DNA from: Cryptococcus deneoformans JEC21
Taxonomy: Eukaryota > Basidiomycota > Tremellomycetes > Tremellales > Cryptococcaceae
NCBI RefSeq assembly: GCF_000091045.1
Contig: NC_006693.1
Coordinates: 186,001-250,000 of the forward strand
DNA length: 64,000 nt
Direction of reading: 5' to 3'
In this document: piece by piece, positions 23,759-34,901 of the stretch
Layout: each line of letters begins with the position of its first letter
Numbering within the stretch: the first letter of the stretch is position 1
Made by a program: the position numbers and the translations under genes
Notes under the pieces: generated by a model
Told to the model about the DNA's origin: nothing
Databases searched by the model: none
Seen by the model: only the letters and a program-made list of their open reading frames with translations

Positions 23759-25573
23759 TTAACGTCCCTCGAAAGAAGCCAGGTAATCGGAAAGCTACAT
23801 CTCACATTAGCGTCCCATCGCGCTACCAGAAGACACAACACAAAAGCAGAGATTCAAAACTCACCTTCAACGCACCAGCTCTGATCTGATCTCCAAACTG
23901 CTGCACCTCAGGATTGGCCAAAACTCTCTCTGCCATATCTCGAATTCCCCTCTCAAGTCCTGCAATGGCGTCGTCACCTCCCATTCCGCCGTCTCCACCC
24001 AAACCACCTTCCTCTTCGTTCTCTTCCTCACGGCCAAAGTAAGCGTTGGAGGAAATGGCAGTGGCACCTTGGAAATCGCGAAGACGGGTTTGAGCCTCGG
24101 CGGCGGCGCTGGGGTCGTATGTGCCTCGGCCGAAGTACATATCGGAAGAGATGCCTGGAGAACAAGGAAGTTAGGCACACTGATTGTAGGCGAAAGAAGG
24201 TGAAAGTGAACAGGAAAAAGGGCTTACCTTTTTGGTTGCCAAACTTGTCTCGGGCAGTGCGGACGTCGTCGGCTACAGCAGCACGACTATGCAAGATCCC
24301 GTTAGCCTATGGTTGATTGAATTGGGCTCAGAGATGCTGGACTCACGTCTTAGACTGGGCAGGAGCAGCCACGCCGACCGTCTGACCGAAACCCAGCCTG
24401 CCGGGCACAGGCGCTGAGTTAACCACACTCTTTTTTGCAGCCCCGTTCGCTGGTGTACCCGATCTGCTACTTCCTACACTGGCATTGGCACTAGCAGCAG
24501 CAGCGGCAGCAGCTTTAGCCTTCTTCGCCTCCTCTGCCTCTCTCTCCCTGGCGGCTTTGGCAGCTTCTTCCTCCTTCTTCTTATTCTCGGCTGAAAGCTG
24601 CTTGGCCCGCTCCTCTTCCTCGAGAGCCTTACGCTGAGCCTCTTCGAAGTCAATAGGGGCAGCAGCCTTCTTAGCGCCGAGCTTACTGGCACCGAGCTTG
24701 CTAACCTTCGGGGCGGCACCGGTGGTTGTGGTTGTGGAAGAAGAAAGACGAGAGGCGGACGCAGGGCGAGAGGAAGGGGCGGAGGTAGTGGAAGATCGGA
24801 GGGATGAGGAGGTTACCGTGCGAGGAGCGGGAGCACGGGTAAGTCCGATAGAGGGGACAGTGGCAGCTTGGGCAGAGGCGGCAGGGGTAGCAGGCTTAGA
24901 TGTTGGCTTATCCCATGATGAAAAGAAGTCGTCGTCTGTGGCGGCAGCCTTTGCGGGAGACGCGAGCGGGGTGAGCTCGAGGCCGTCGATGTGAATGCCA
25001 TGTGGGTATCTGCAAGTGAAATAAAGTCAGTCACGTCACAAAAAGGGAATACAGTCATGTGTCGGGTGATATGGCGAGGTAAAAATATGTTACGTACCGC
25101 GCAGCATCATCTTGAGTCCTCTTCGCAAGTTCCTCCTTATACAAACTGGCGATCCTGCTCGTATATCTTGCCCTCGCATCCGTGCTCTGCGGAGCCAGTA
25201 GATTACCTCCCCCATTTTTGTTGAAGAACTCCGCACAGCTGGCGTTACCTCCAACCTTCAATGTGCGAAGTTGTTGAATAGACCAAGAGTCAAGATTGGT
25301 GGAGCGTACGAAGGAGATGTGGACTCCCAGGTTACGATGGACCGAGGAACAGTCGAGACAGAGATAGATACCAAATGTGACGGATGACCAAGTCGGATTT
25401 TTAGCGTGACAGTCAAAGCATTGCTATTGAATACCACGAAGTCAGCGACCATGCCATGCATGATGAAGCTCGGATGTCAGCGAGAACGGGGTAAAATGGG
25501 AACGAACCTTGTTTGCTTTCTGAGCTTTGAGGTGGGCAAAAGTCGCTGTGGTCTGGGCTTTGGTCGGGTCCAT
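23759..25573 (-). CDS. GLO3: ArfGAP of the Glo3/ArfGAP2-3 class
   Basis: Six exons on the minus strand: 25508-25573, 25098-25423, 24347-25009, 24228-24286, 23865-24154 and 23759-23794; 479 residues. The N-terminal ArfGAP domain has the C-x2-C-x16-C-x2-C zinc finger ([18 protein letters not shown], then [20 protein letters not shown]) with the catalytic Arg after it (VRSTNLDSW). A low-complexity Ala/Lys/Glu middle follows. The C-terminal part carries the Glo3 motif pair that binds coatomer cargo complexes (ISSDMYFGR and ISSNAYFGR) and ends [11 protein letters not shown] in a 36-nt last exon. Glo3-type GAPs stimulate Arf1 GTP hydrolysis in COPI retrograde transport at the Golgi. Start: the Met at 25573 opens a frame leading straight into the GAP domain. 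Confidence 0.92.
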
Positions 25574-26257
25574 GGTGACGGGAGGATAAGGAGTAGTAGA
25601 TGTTTTTTGGGGAAGAGAAGGACAGGTTGTGAAGGGGAAAGTTGGATCTACGAAGCCAGCGACAATCACGACAGCAGCGAGATGTGGCAGAAGGACAAGG
25701 AACCGCCAGCGGAAGCAATTTGAATTGTAAATTACGTAAACTGTCATATTGGTGTTGACCTGCTTTGACCACATTGACGACATTTAAAATATTTCATTAT
25801 GCATTACTATGTGTGTGAGGAGATGGTGGGAAGACACTGGATTGTGAATTTGGAAGGCAAGTGGATATATTCGACGAGGGTTGAAAATTCAGGAGAAGAG
25901 CTTGTTTAAAAGCGCGGCAGAAAGCGTTTTCCTGGGGTAGGTTCGGTCGTAGACTAGAGGACTTTCGCCTTACCTGAAGCGGAGGAACCTATAAAAAGCA
26001 GCCATCTTCCGCTCATCGTTGTATGGGTCGTTCACCGTCATTAATCTCTCAATTTGAATTGACCGACTACAAATCAAACAGTGCCAAGGAACATGGCAGA
26101 ATGGTACATTCGACACACAAGAAGCATGCATTCGCACGTCTTCTTTTAATCTACAACTAAGGCAACCAATGTAAAACACCCGAAATCAAGCTTTGAACAA
26201 CGCGACATTCGCAGAAGGGGCATAGTCAGAATAGTAGGAATACTTCTCTCCATGGTA
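25574..26257. promoter_or_regulatory. ArfGAP promoter and 3' flank of the TauD-like gene
   Basis: 684 bp upstream of the minus-strand ArfGAP start and downstream of the next minus-strand gene. No defined element seen. Confidence 0.4.
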
Positions 26258-28113
26258 TCAATCATAGGAAGCTCCCTCTCCCTCCTTCTTTTCCTCCTCC
26301 GCAGACTCGGTGGGTAAGTAGGGGTTGGTGTCCCAAGCTTCCAAGGGCCAAGTCTTACCTTGTCCAGCGTTAATCTTGGCATACAGAGTGCGGAGTTGGG
26401 CAGGCAGGGGTTGGTCCTTGTTTTCGAGCCAGATGCGAATGAGGTGACGGGCATTTTTGTCGCTGTCTGTGGAGGCGGTCCGGGCTGGAAAAGAGTCAGC
26501 GCGGAACCTTGCTGTCAAAAGGAAAAGAGACGGGAGAAGGGGAACGCAATGGTGACGTATGCTCGCCCGAAGGCTAATGAAAGTGCCAAACAAATAAAGG
26601 AGATGAGAAGGACAGGATGTAAAACCACAGGAAGGGAGACGTACCATGGTACACAGTTAAGTTGTTAAAGTATTCAAGGTCGCCCTTCTGGAGATCCAAA
26701 TCCAAACTATACTTCTCCGCGGTGAAATGGACAGCGTCGAGCGCGAGGTGCTTTTCCTTGGTAAGAGTGGGAACGTCGGGGTCGGCTTCGTAAAAACCGA
26801 AGAAGGGACGACGGGAGTACGATGAGATGACTCGGTTCTCGTGCGCGAAGAAAAGGGGTTTGCCTATACCCAGTGCGAAGTGTTAATGTTAGTAAAAGGC
26901 AAGGTCGAAGAATTAGAGATGTGATGGGATAGGATGGCGTACCTTCGGGGAACTGCTTGGTAACCCAGTCGCCTTTGGCGAGCTCACGGATGATATCTCG
27001 ACGAGTGCGGGCGAGCTGGTTGTAGGTGTTGGCGACCGAGGAAAGCTGGGAAAGACCACCAGTCTCGGCAACGCCGACGGTAATAAGGCCAACAATACCG
27101 ACACTACCATCGTTATGGAAAACTGCAGAGGAAGATAAGTCAATGGAAGATCAGGAGGGGGAAGAAAAAAAGGGATGAAAGATATATACCTTGGTTACCG
27201 CTGGTTTGACCCTTGACGGCTAATCGAGAAAAGAAAAGGTTAATCGGACGGATGGGGGTAAAGGGAGGGATACGTACTGATAGCGGGTCGCTTGTCTACG
27301 TCAAGAGTAGTAATGTCACTACTCAAGAGTCAGCACAAGCTAGCCTTGTGACGCGCAACGTTTTAAGAAGGGTTACTTACCGAAGATGAACGACGTTCTG
27401 AATACCCTGCTTGATCCTTCTTTCCCCAACATAAGCAGAAACACCAGCAAAAATGATAAGCTGCTTCTCTCTCTCCCAGTCGTCGACAGGCAAACCTCTA
27501 AGGACTCTCAAGCCTACACCATTATTGATCTCGTATTCAGACTTGCGGAGTTCCTTGTAGAGAGTAGAATCGGTGGGGATGGGGAATGTCTCGCGGGAGA
27601 TGTCGTTCTTGGTGAGGGAAAGAGAGACAAAGTGCTGGTAGGCGGTTTCGAGGAGGGCGATGTCGTCGGCGGTGAAGCGATACAGCCATTTCTCAGCTAG
27701 TAGTTGCAAGTCAGTCAGAGTAATTAAAGAAGCAAAGCGAAGGACAGATGGGACAACGTACGTTGGTTGATCAAGATCTTGCCATCCCAAGCGCTAGAGG
27801 AGTTATCCTGCTCGGGGAAACCATCAGGCAAAGGATCATCGGCGGGCTTGATGTATGACTTGTTGTTAGCAGTCCACCACTCGATAGAGGGCTCGTAAGA
27901 AGTGCCGTAGATCTTTGCCTGTGTCAAAGGACTATTGGTTAACCAAAAACAGGATACGTACGGATAAAGTGAAAGAGAAGGACTTACCTGTTTCTCCTCC
28001 TCTGTGAGCTGACGCTTGGTGACAGTTCTAGGGCCGCCGGGAAGGCCAGAGTCGATAGTGAGAGAATTGAAGCTATCGTGAAGGGCGGATACTGGAGCTT
28101 GAACTGCAGTCAT
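26258..28113 (-). CDS. TauD/TfdA-family Fe(II)/2-oxoglutarate dioxygenase
   Basis: Eight exons on the minus strand: 27988-28113, 27762-27918, 27381-27696, 27278-27318, 27190-27219, 26943-27122, 26645-26863 and 26258-26484; 431 residues with all phases consistent. The iron ligands are visible: H-x-D in VFHNDGSVGIVGLITV and the distal His in DSDKNARHLIRIWLEN, whose Arg would bind 2-oxoglutarate. The TauD-like core (GVGLRVLRGLPVDDWEREKQ) lies between. Relatives oxidise taurine, other sulfonates, or unrelated small acids, so the substrate cannot be told. No targeting signal is seen. Two very small exons (41 and 30 nt) precede the H-x-D exon. It lies next to the polyol cluster but is separated from it by 2.6 kb, and I do not assume it is part of that pathway. 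Confidence 0.85.
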
Positions 28114-29782
28114 CTTAATGTCTTAATAAGGTTCGCAATTGAGATTTGTGACAATACGAAGTTGGGAAGAATGAGGGTTTGGTTGCTTTGGTTGCGCAAC
28201 ATGCTGGAAATTGGGCTATATATGTCTGAACGACAAGAATATGCGTTAGGTAAGCCGATTGCAGTATTACAATGCGTCGACTGCGACATGTGCTGAATGC
28301 TGGGAACGGAAATCCGACTCTCGTTACCAGAGAGGTATAGAATGAGAGAAAGAAGGATTTATGACTCTTGAGCTCGACATTCGTGCTCGAAATGGCGTGC
28401 ACATTTTCGGTCGAAGCCGACGGTCAAAGTGGAATTCTGTTCGAGTGGAGGATGTTCAGCTGAGGATATTCTTCGATGCTGCATGGTGGAGCTGAGCGAT
28501 TTTATCAAGGCTGAGGGAAATTGAGCAATGGAGGTTTGTTTATGAGATGAGAGGTATAGCATGCGAAAATATAGGATATCAGATGCACAGATAAGATATG
28601 ATGGCAGCGAATTCAGCAGCAGACAATACGTAATAATGCAAATGGCCCTACTACGGCCATGTCACATCACTTCGAGCACCCACTTATGAAATGGTTCCGT
28701 AATAAATATGGCTAATCAAGAAGCGTGCTCATTAATAAGGGATTAGTTTTACTAATCGTCGATTAGATGTTTTGTTTTATTACTCTTGCATGGAGTAGAA
28801 TCCAATGCATAGAGTACCACCGCTGGATAGTGCTGGCTTGGGGCTACATGTACATATAATTATCATCAAGGTCGAAGGTCATGCAGATGGACTTTTAATT
28901 ATGGAGGATAGCTTAGGATGCATCATTCAACAACGAACTTCACCCTGCTCGTCCCCACACCTTCCACGGCAATCGCCCACACGAAGACGTACGCGTGGAT
29001 GCAGATAGGTTGAGGTTGTACATGACTGAGCAATGATCACTGTTAATGTAGATAGCGCAAGGATTTTGGTGTCAAATAATTGGTCGGATCATGTATTCCA
29101 TCATCAGCATAGAAAAAACTTTTGAAGCGGCCGACGACAGCTACCGGACCGTCATATATGTACCTCCTCTCACATACAAATTGCAATTCCCATTTGACAT
29201 GAAAAAGCTATATAATTGAGTTTGGTTTGCTCACCTCTCATTAATTACTTCTTATTACAACATGCATGTATTTCACATTTCATTCATTATATACAAAACT
29301 AGTTCACATAAATCTTTTCCTTTTGCTTCAAATCTGCTAGATATGTATGTTTTCATGCACGTCTTGCTGCAGGTACTGGAAGTATGGAGGTTGATCTCGG
29401 AGCTTGAGGCGCATATTGACTATCGGCCTGCTTGCTGATTGAGAGCTTCGGCATTGGGCAACACGCAGTCGCCTTCCTTTTCACCATCGGTTACCGCGAC
29501 GCATCTGTGATTTGAGAAGTGCATATAGACGTCCTCTATCAAACAGTGCACCCCTTTATAACCCACGCAAACAGAGGAAAGACTTCCGTTCTTGCATCCA
29601 GAAATGCGCTGAGGTCTATTACTATATGACATTGGTTGCCGGCGACTTCGAGAGGCAGCATCTTTGCGCATCTTCGAAAGGCAACTGGGCGATTTCTACT
29701 CGTCATGCAATGTTCATGCTATCTGACTACTGAACCTCTCAGCGTGGTCTACAGGCTGAGGAGCGGAACGAAGATTGCATTA
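28114..29782. promoter_or_regulatory. TauD-like gene promoter and spacer left of the MITE
   Basis: About 1.7 kb of gene-free sequence, AT-rich between 28560 and 29340. It should contain the promoter of the minus-strand dioxygenase gene. Only short open frames are present and no repeat beyond the adjacent MITE is recognised. Confidence 0.4.
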
Positions 29783-30078
29783 GGGAAGCTCACGATGCGA
29801 TTTTTTTTCGAAAATCGCCGATTTTTCCAAAAATCGTCGATTTTTGGCGCTTAATTAACCATCGATTTTCTATCGATTTTTGCCTGATGTCATGACATGG
29901 AACTTCTCGCTTTTTCTGGAGATTTGAACCTCTGGTCATCTCTTTGTAGACGGAGATTTACCTAACTCCGAGGTCCAGAAATCGGTTTGAAATTATTAAC
30001 GTCACCTGGGCCACTCACAGCTAAATCGCCGGTTTTTCTAAAAATCGATTAGAAAAAAAATCGCACCGTGAGCTTCCC
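29783..30078. mobile_element. 296-bp MITE with 27-bp terminal inverted repeats and TA target duplication
   Basis: The left end (29783-29809) and the right end (30052-30078, reversed) match at 26 of 27 positions; both start GGGAAGCTCAC and end in eight T and a C. The element is flanked by TA on both sides (29781-29782 and 30079-30080), the target duplication of Tc1/mariner-type elements. The interior is rich in AAAATCG words and has no coding frame, so it would need a transposase supplied elsewhere. A tRNA-like segment is embedded at 29913-29981. Confidence 0.8.
29913..29981 (-). other. Degenerate tRNA-like segment inside the MITE
   Basis: On the minus strand the first seven bases (TTTCTGG) pair perfectly with the last seven (CCAGAAA), as in an acceptor stem. 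A GGAG/CTCC pair fits a D stem and GGTTCAAATCTCC resembles a B box and T loop. The anticodon stem pairs over only three bases and the T stem is imperfect, so this is not a functional tRNA gene by eye; it may be a captured pseudo-tRNA or chance. Confidence 0.35.
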
Positions 30079-30710
30079 TATTGTCATTGATGTGGCCGTC
30101 TCCCATGCCTATGCACGCCACTGACTTCGTTTGTCAATGCGCTATGATCTCCGACTGACGGATCCATCCCGGGTTTGGGCGTAGTGACGGCGAGGCTCTG
30201 GGCTTAGATAATCTGTGTCCCAGTCCGAGTCGGGCCCGTCGGGGAATTTTAATGACACTTACGTAACCACAGACTTGTAATAGACCTGTGTTTATTGATC
30301 AGATTAATTATCGTGCATATAGCAGCAGAAACAGACCGACGACGAGGCAAGTCGCACCGACAAATCAACGAATCAACGAGAGGATAATAAACAACCGAGC
30401 ACTATTTCGCTCCTCGGCCCCGTCCGGTCCCCATTACGGACATGATTATGATTATCCTCTGAACACGAAATCACCTCCTGTGCACGCTTCGGTCGGTTTT
30501 TCTTTACCTCACGGTAAACCGTCCGAAGATCGCTAAAACCTGTTATTCAACCGATGTTAACTCCCCGTGGCATCATGGAGTTTGGATCCTCCCAAAGGTA
30601 TTAAAGAGCAATGCTCGCTGTGGTCGAGAGGAGCGGCAAAGTAATCAAATCAACTCTACTCTGACTCTACTCTGACTTACACACAAGTTCAATCTACAAC
30701 CACCACCAAA
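30079..30710. promoter_or_regulatory. Upstream region of the MIOX gene
   Basis: 632 bp between the MITE and the MIOX start. Contains TCCGG-type words (about 30423-30440 and 30510-30525) of the kind bound by Zn(II)2Cys6 regulators, but no defined palindrome. The insertion of the MITE just upstream could influence expression. Confidence 0.4.
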
Positions 30711-31872
30711 ATGCCCGTTGCTGTTCAGGAATTCGTTCGCTCCGACGGTTAGTGCTGCCACGGCTACTTGGAAAGCATGGCTGACTCCATCCATAGACCC
30801 CGCCGGCACCAAGTTCGACACCATTTCTGACGCCGTTGATGATATCAACGTCGCCAAGCTCAAGGCTCAACACAAAGACAATGCATACGAGGAGTCCAAG
30901 TTCGACTCTGAAAAGGAAAAGGAGACCTTCCGCCAATTTGTTGACTCCAATGAGAGTTCCCGTAGGTTCTACATGTGAGTTGTGGAGCTTGGTTCGATTA
31001 TCTCTCGGCGGCCTACTAACATGCCGCGTAGCGAGCAACACACCAAGCAAACCGTTGAGTTCAACATCGAGGCCCGTCGCAAGGCTTTCGAAAAGCCCCG
31101 CGCTACAATGGGCGTTTGGGAAGCAATGGAGCTCTTAAACACCCTTGTCGACGCAAGTGACCCCGACACTAGCGCCACCCAAATTCAGCACCTTTTACAA
31201 ACCGCTGAGGCCATGAGGAAGGACGGCAAGCCGGAATGGATGCAGGTTACCGGTTTGGTCCACGACCTCGGCAAGCTACTCTACTTTTTCGGAAGTGACG
31301 GCCAATGGGTATGTGTGATTTCTCCAACCGCGGCAGCAATGCATCGCAATGCTTCGACGCTTACTTTATTGCAGGATGTCGTTGGAGACACCTTCGTTGT
31401 GGGCTGCGAAATTCCGACCGAGAAGATCGTCTATTCGGACACTTTTGGCGCCAACCCTGATGTCAACCACCCGGTCTACTCGACCAAGTACGGTATGTAC
31501 AAGCCCAACTGCGGTCTTGACAACGTCATGATCAGCTGGGGTCACGACGAGTATCTTGTGAGTTTCTTGTCATTCGTGAATCCATCCGCTATATGTTGAC
31601 GCCTTTCACAGTACATGGTTTGCAAGGAGCAGTCATCCCTCCCTAAGGCTGCGCTCCACATGATCCGATACCACTCTTTCTACCCCTGGCACCGCGAGCG
31701 TGCCTACACTTACCTTGAAAACGAGGCCGATAAGGAGGCATTGAAGGATGTTCTCGCTTTCAACCCCTACGACTTGTACTCCAAGTCCGACTCTCTGCCA
31801 GACCCTGTCGCACTTCGTCCCTACTACGAGGGTCTTATCGCCAAGTTCTTCCCGGAGAAAATCAATTGGTAA
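30711..31872 (+). CDS. MIOX: myo-Inositol oxygenase
   Basis: Five exons: 30711-30747, 30797-30974, 31032-31308, 31375-31557 and 31612-31872; 311 residues, the usual family length. The enzyme is a cytosolic di-iron oxygenase that cleaves myo-inositol with O2 to D-glucuronate. Diagnostic segments are visible: RRFYIEQHTKQTVEFN at the start of the domain, TGLVHDLGKLLYFFGSDGQW (HD metal ligands), ISWGHDEYLYMVCKE (second His-Asp), and MIRYHSFYPWHRERAYTYLE (His ligand), ending in FNPYDLYSKSD and the terminal W. All metal ligands expected from the family are present, so it should be active. It opens the catabolic cluster that runs to the right. Confidence 0.97.
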
Positions 31873-32998
31873 ACGATAATTGTAACATGTAGGCGTGATT
31901 GTAACAGTGAGATGCAAGCTTGTGACCATTGGCCATATGTGTGCTACAGTTCCATAAAATACGCTCTGCCAGACCGTCATGGGATTGAGAACAGTCTTGT
32001 CAAGTCAACTTGTCTTAATACAATTGAGTTATCTCTTTGCACGATGCAGGCATCCTCTTAGCCGTATGGGCATGGAGCTGAGAGCTGTGTCCTTCACTAA
32101 CGAAATTTAACCTGGCAGATCACTTTGACATCTGTTTAGCATGGCAAACTGATCGGAACATCAATCCCGCATTTCCCCCTTCCTGCACTTGTTTTTCTCT
32201 TTTTCTCGATCAATTTTTGTAATAACCAACTTTCGGAAAGGTCTGACAGGACCTACAATGGCGCAAGTTTTGTGCCCATTCTTATCTGAGTAATGGGCCG
32301 AACAAGGCTTTCTGGACCCTGAAATCCCTATTATCCATCTTCGGTGCCTACATTTCTGCTTCACCCTCAGATCACCGCTACCTTTGAACTGTTCGTTCGT
32401 CAATGGAATAAGACTCATTTTGTCGGGGAATAGAAGACATCAAGGTCTCATGATTGGATTATATATGAATGGATAGTATGAAGACCGATATTACCTTGGA
32501 CGTCCTACACAGTAACATCCTCTTTGCTGGATCGAGCGCAGAGCTGGACGGTCTGATAACGTTCGTCGACCGATGGCGATCAATGTTTTGGCCTTCTGGG
32601 GATGTAACTTTGACCAATGCACCCGGGTGCATAGGAATGCTTTAGTGTAACTTGCATTAAATAGTCCACGTACCAGGAAAATGTCAGATACATCTACTTT
32701 GGGTTACATTTTACATGCAACAAATAATAATAGCGTCAGATCAAGCGTTGAAAACAGCCTTGATTGAAAAGAGGCTTGCGTTAAAAAAATGCGAAAACCG
32801 ATGCGAAAACCATGAGATATTATTTTTCCGACCGGTTTCGCCATAGTATTGGGGTCGTTTCATACGACTCATGACAATCTTTAGTGATATGGGTAACATC
32901 GACCATCTCTTCAGTAGTCATTGGGCGTTGCATGCTATGAGCTCTCACACTTATACAGTGATACATAATTACAATCGACCGTACCCCAAGTTCACACC
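31873..32998. other. Convergent 3' spacer between MIOX and the PhyH-like gene
   Basis: 1.1 kb between the two stop codons. No domain-bearing frame or repeat seen. Confidence 0.45.
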
Positions 32999-34490
32999 CT
33001 AAGCCGCACGCTTGGCCGCCAATTCGTCCAGAGCTTGATTCAAGCTGTCGTCGGACCACTTCTCGGCAACGCCTCGCGTAACTCGATCGAGCTGGGTCTC
33101 GGGACAGTGCTGCCAAATCATCAGTTTCGTCTTTGCAAATGTGACCAAGTCGGAAACGTACACTATCGGCCGGGGGAGGATCCTTGTCCAAATTGGTGGG
33201 GAATGAGTACGCGTCGCAGATGGCTTTCAGTAATGCCTGCGAAGATGGAGAATCGATACCGCCTTGTGTGTTGGCGATATAGTCTTTGACATCTGACCAC
33301 GTGGCGCGGATGATGGCATTGCGATCAACTGTTTCCATGGGTTTCGACCAACAGGCCGAGACTTGCAACAAATTACCTATTCTGTGCAGATCTTTCGTTT
33401 TGTTATCCCCTGCGGCATGGAAGAGCGCCGGATTGAAAAATACGGCATCACCAATGTCGAGCGCGGTCTGCACCATATGCTTGTGGAAAAAGTCGACAAA
33501 TTCGGGTTGGCGGTAGGCTATATAGCCATGATCAAATTGCTGAGAGAATGGTAGGAGCTGTGTGGGGCCAGAAGCCAGAGGCATTGGTGTGTGGGCCACG
33601 GCCCCCTGCAATGTGAGCATTGCTGAGGCAATCTGGGAGACAATAGGAAACCTGGAAGCCGTTCGTTCGGATTGAAACCCGAGGTCTTCAAAGGATCAGT
33701 TCCAGATCTTGGATGGGCAGAGAGTTCTCACGATAGTCTCGGTGCGGCTCCTGTGCTTTACCCCCAGGACGTACGACGTTGACTTGCGCAGTGAGTTGGT
33801 ACCCGGGACCAAGCCATGCCTCCGAAACCATATCTCTGTCGTATCAGCCAGAGTCAACGAAGAGCGAACTTACAAGAGTACATTCGAGTAATACTCTACA
33901 AAACTCCTTGGATCTGCGATTGCGTGCTTTTGGAAGGAATTCCAAATTCGGTCATTGTTCCCCGCTGCGGAAAAGTGATCCCCTTTTGCTCCCTCGCGCT
34001 CCCGCTCGATGATCTTGCTCAACACACTGTTCGTTCTTTGTATGAGATCGGTGTCTTTCACGAATTTCCGTATCACTAGAACACCGGGTCCGGTCGCCAA
34101 ACATTTATGTATCTCCGCCATGATGTCGTCTCTCGACTGACTGCCATTGGTAATGAATTTTCGAAGTTGATCACCGGAGTACACCACGGCGTTGTGGGCG
34201 ATCTCGCTGGACAAAGGATAGTCGGATTGTTCAGTTACCTGACCACCTGGTGCCACTCAGTCAGCGATAGTAGTTCACAAGAGTCGTGTTGCCCGCTCAC
34301 ATATCTGGGTGAACCGATTCAGTTCCTCCGGCGAGAATGGGTCCATTAGCCTGCTCCTAGACTGGACCCGTACTGCCGCCTGTGGAGATGGGCCGACGGC
34401 AGGCGGGAAACCCGTCAGTGACCTGGACAGCGTCCATGGTCTAGATAGCGTTGGCCTTCTCGAAACGAGCCTTTGTAAGTGTGCCCTCAT
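32999..34490 (-). CDS. PhyH-type Fe(II)/2-oxoglutarate dioxygenase with mitochondrial presequence
   Basis: Five exons on the minus strand: 34301-34490, 33874-34255, 33732-33835, 33162-33685 and 32999-33109; 436 residues. The first ~48 residues are Arg/Ser-rich without acidic residues (MRAHLQRLVSRRPTLSRPW), which argues for mitochondrial import and for using this Met rather than the internal one before DPFSPEEL. The phytanoyl-CoA dioxygenase fold follows: H-x-D in AQEPHRDYHLGFQ, the substrate strand SAMLTLQGAVAHTPMPL, SGPTQLLPFSQQ, the distal His in FFNPALFHAAGDNK, and the 2-oxoglutarate Arg in LHRIGNLLQVS. The reaction is oxygenation of an unknown small molecule. It is divergent from the cytochrome b2-like gene with 411 bp between start codons, which suggests joint control. 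Substrate is not inferable from sequence. Confidence 0.85.
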
Positions 34491-34901
34491 TGTAACCAGA
34501 GCTGCAACATCGGGTGGTGGTGAGAGTTTGGGATAATGACAGTCGTGACTGCAACGGATAATAAGCCGTATGCTAGCAGTGTCGACGAGGGCACGGAACG
34601 CCGCACACCTAATCCTACATCCCCGCCGGGGGGCCTCGGTCCGGTAGATGCCGCAGAGTGCGGTCGGGAGGTTTTTATTTGCAGTTTAGCAGAGAAATCA
34701 CATCGTCACTCGGCAGTGCCCGTCGGGTGCTGTTAATACCAACACCAACACAGTTACCCATTATCGAATGAGAGAACTTCCATTGCATACTGATTTTGAG
34801 CAAAGCTGACTTTTTGTCGCTATTTGTAGCGACCAGCTTCGGGATGCGCTCGATTTTCGTTTCAGCAAATCTATCCATTTCACAAGTATCATCCACCAAT
34901 C
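34491..34901. promoter_or_regulatory. Shared divergent promoter of the PhyH-like and cytochrome b2-like genes
   Basis: 411 bp between the two start codons. A GC-rich block at 34615-34670 contains several CGG and CCGG words that could bind a Zn(II)2Cys6 factor such as the one encoded at 46-49 kb; no exact palindrome was assigned. Confidence 0.5.

Noticed and set aside
33622..33650. A 29-bp intron in the PhyH-like gene
   Set aside because: Too short; reading straight through keeps the conserved frame RFPIVSQIASAMLTLQG.
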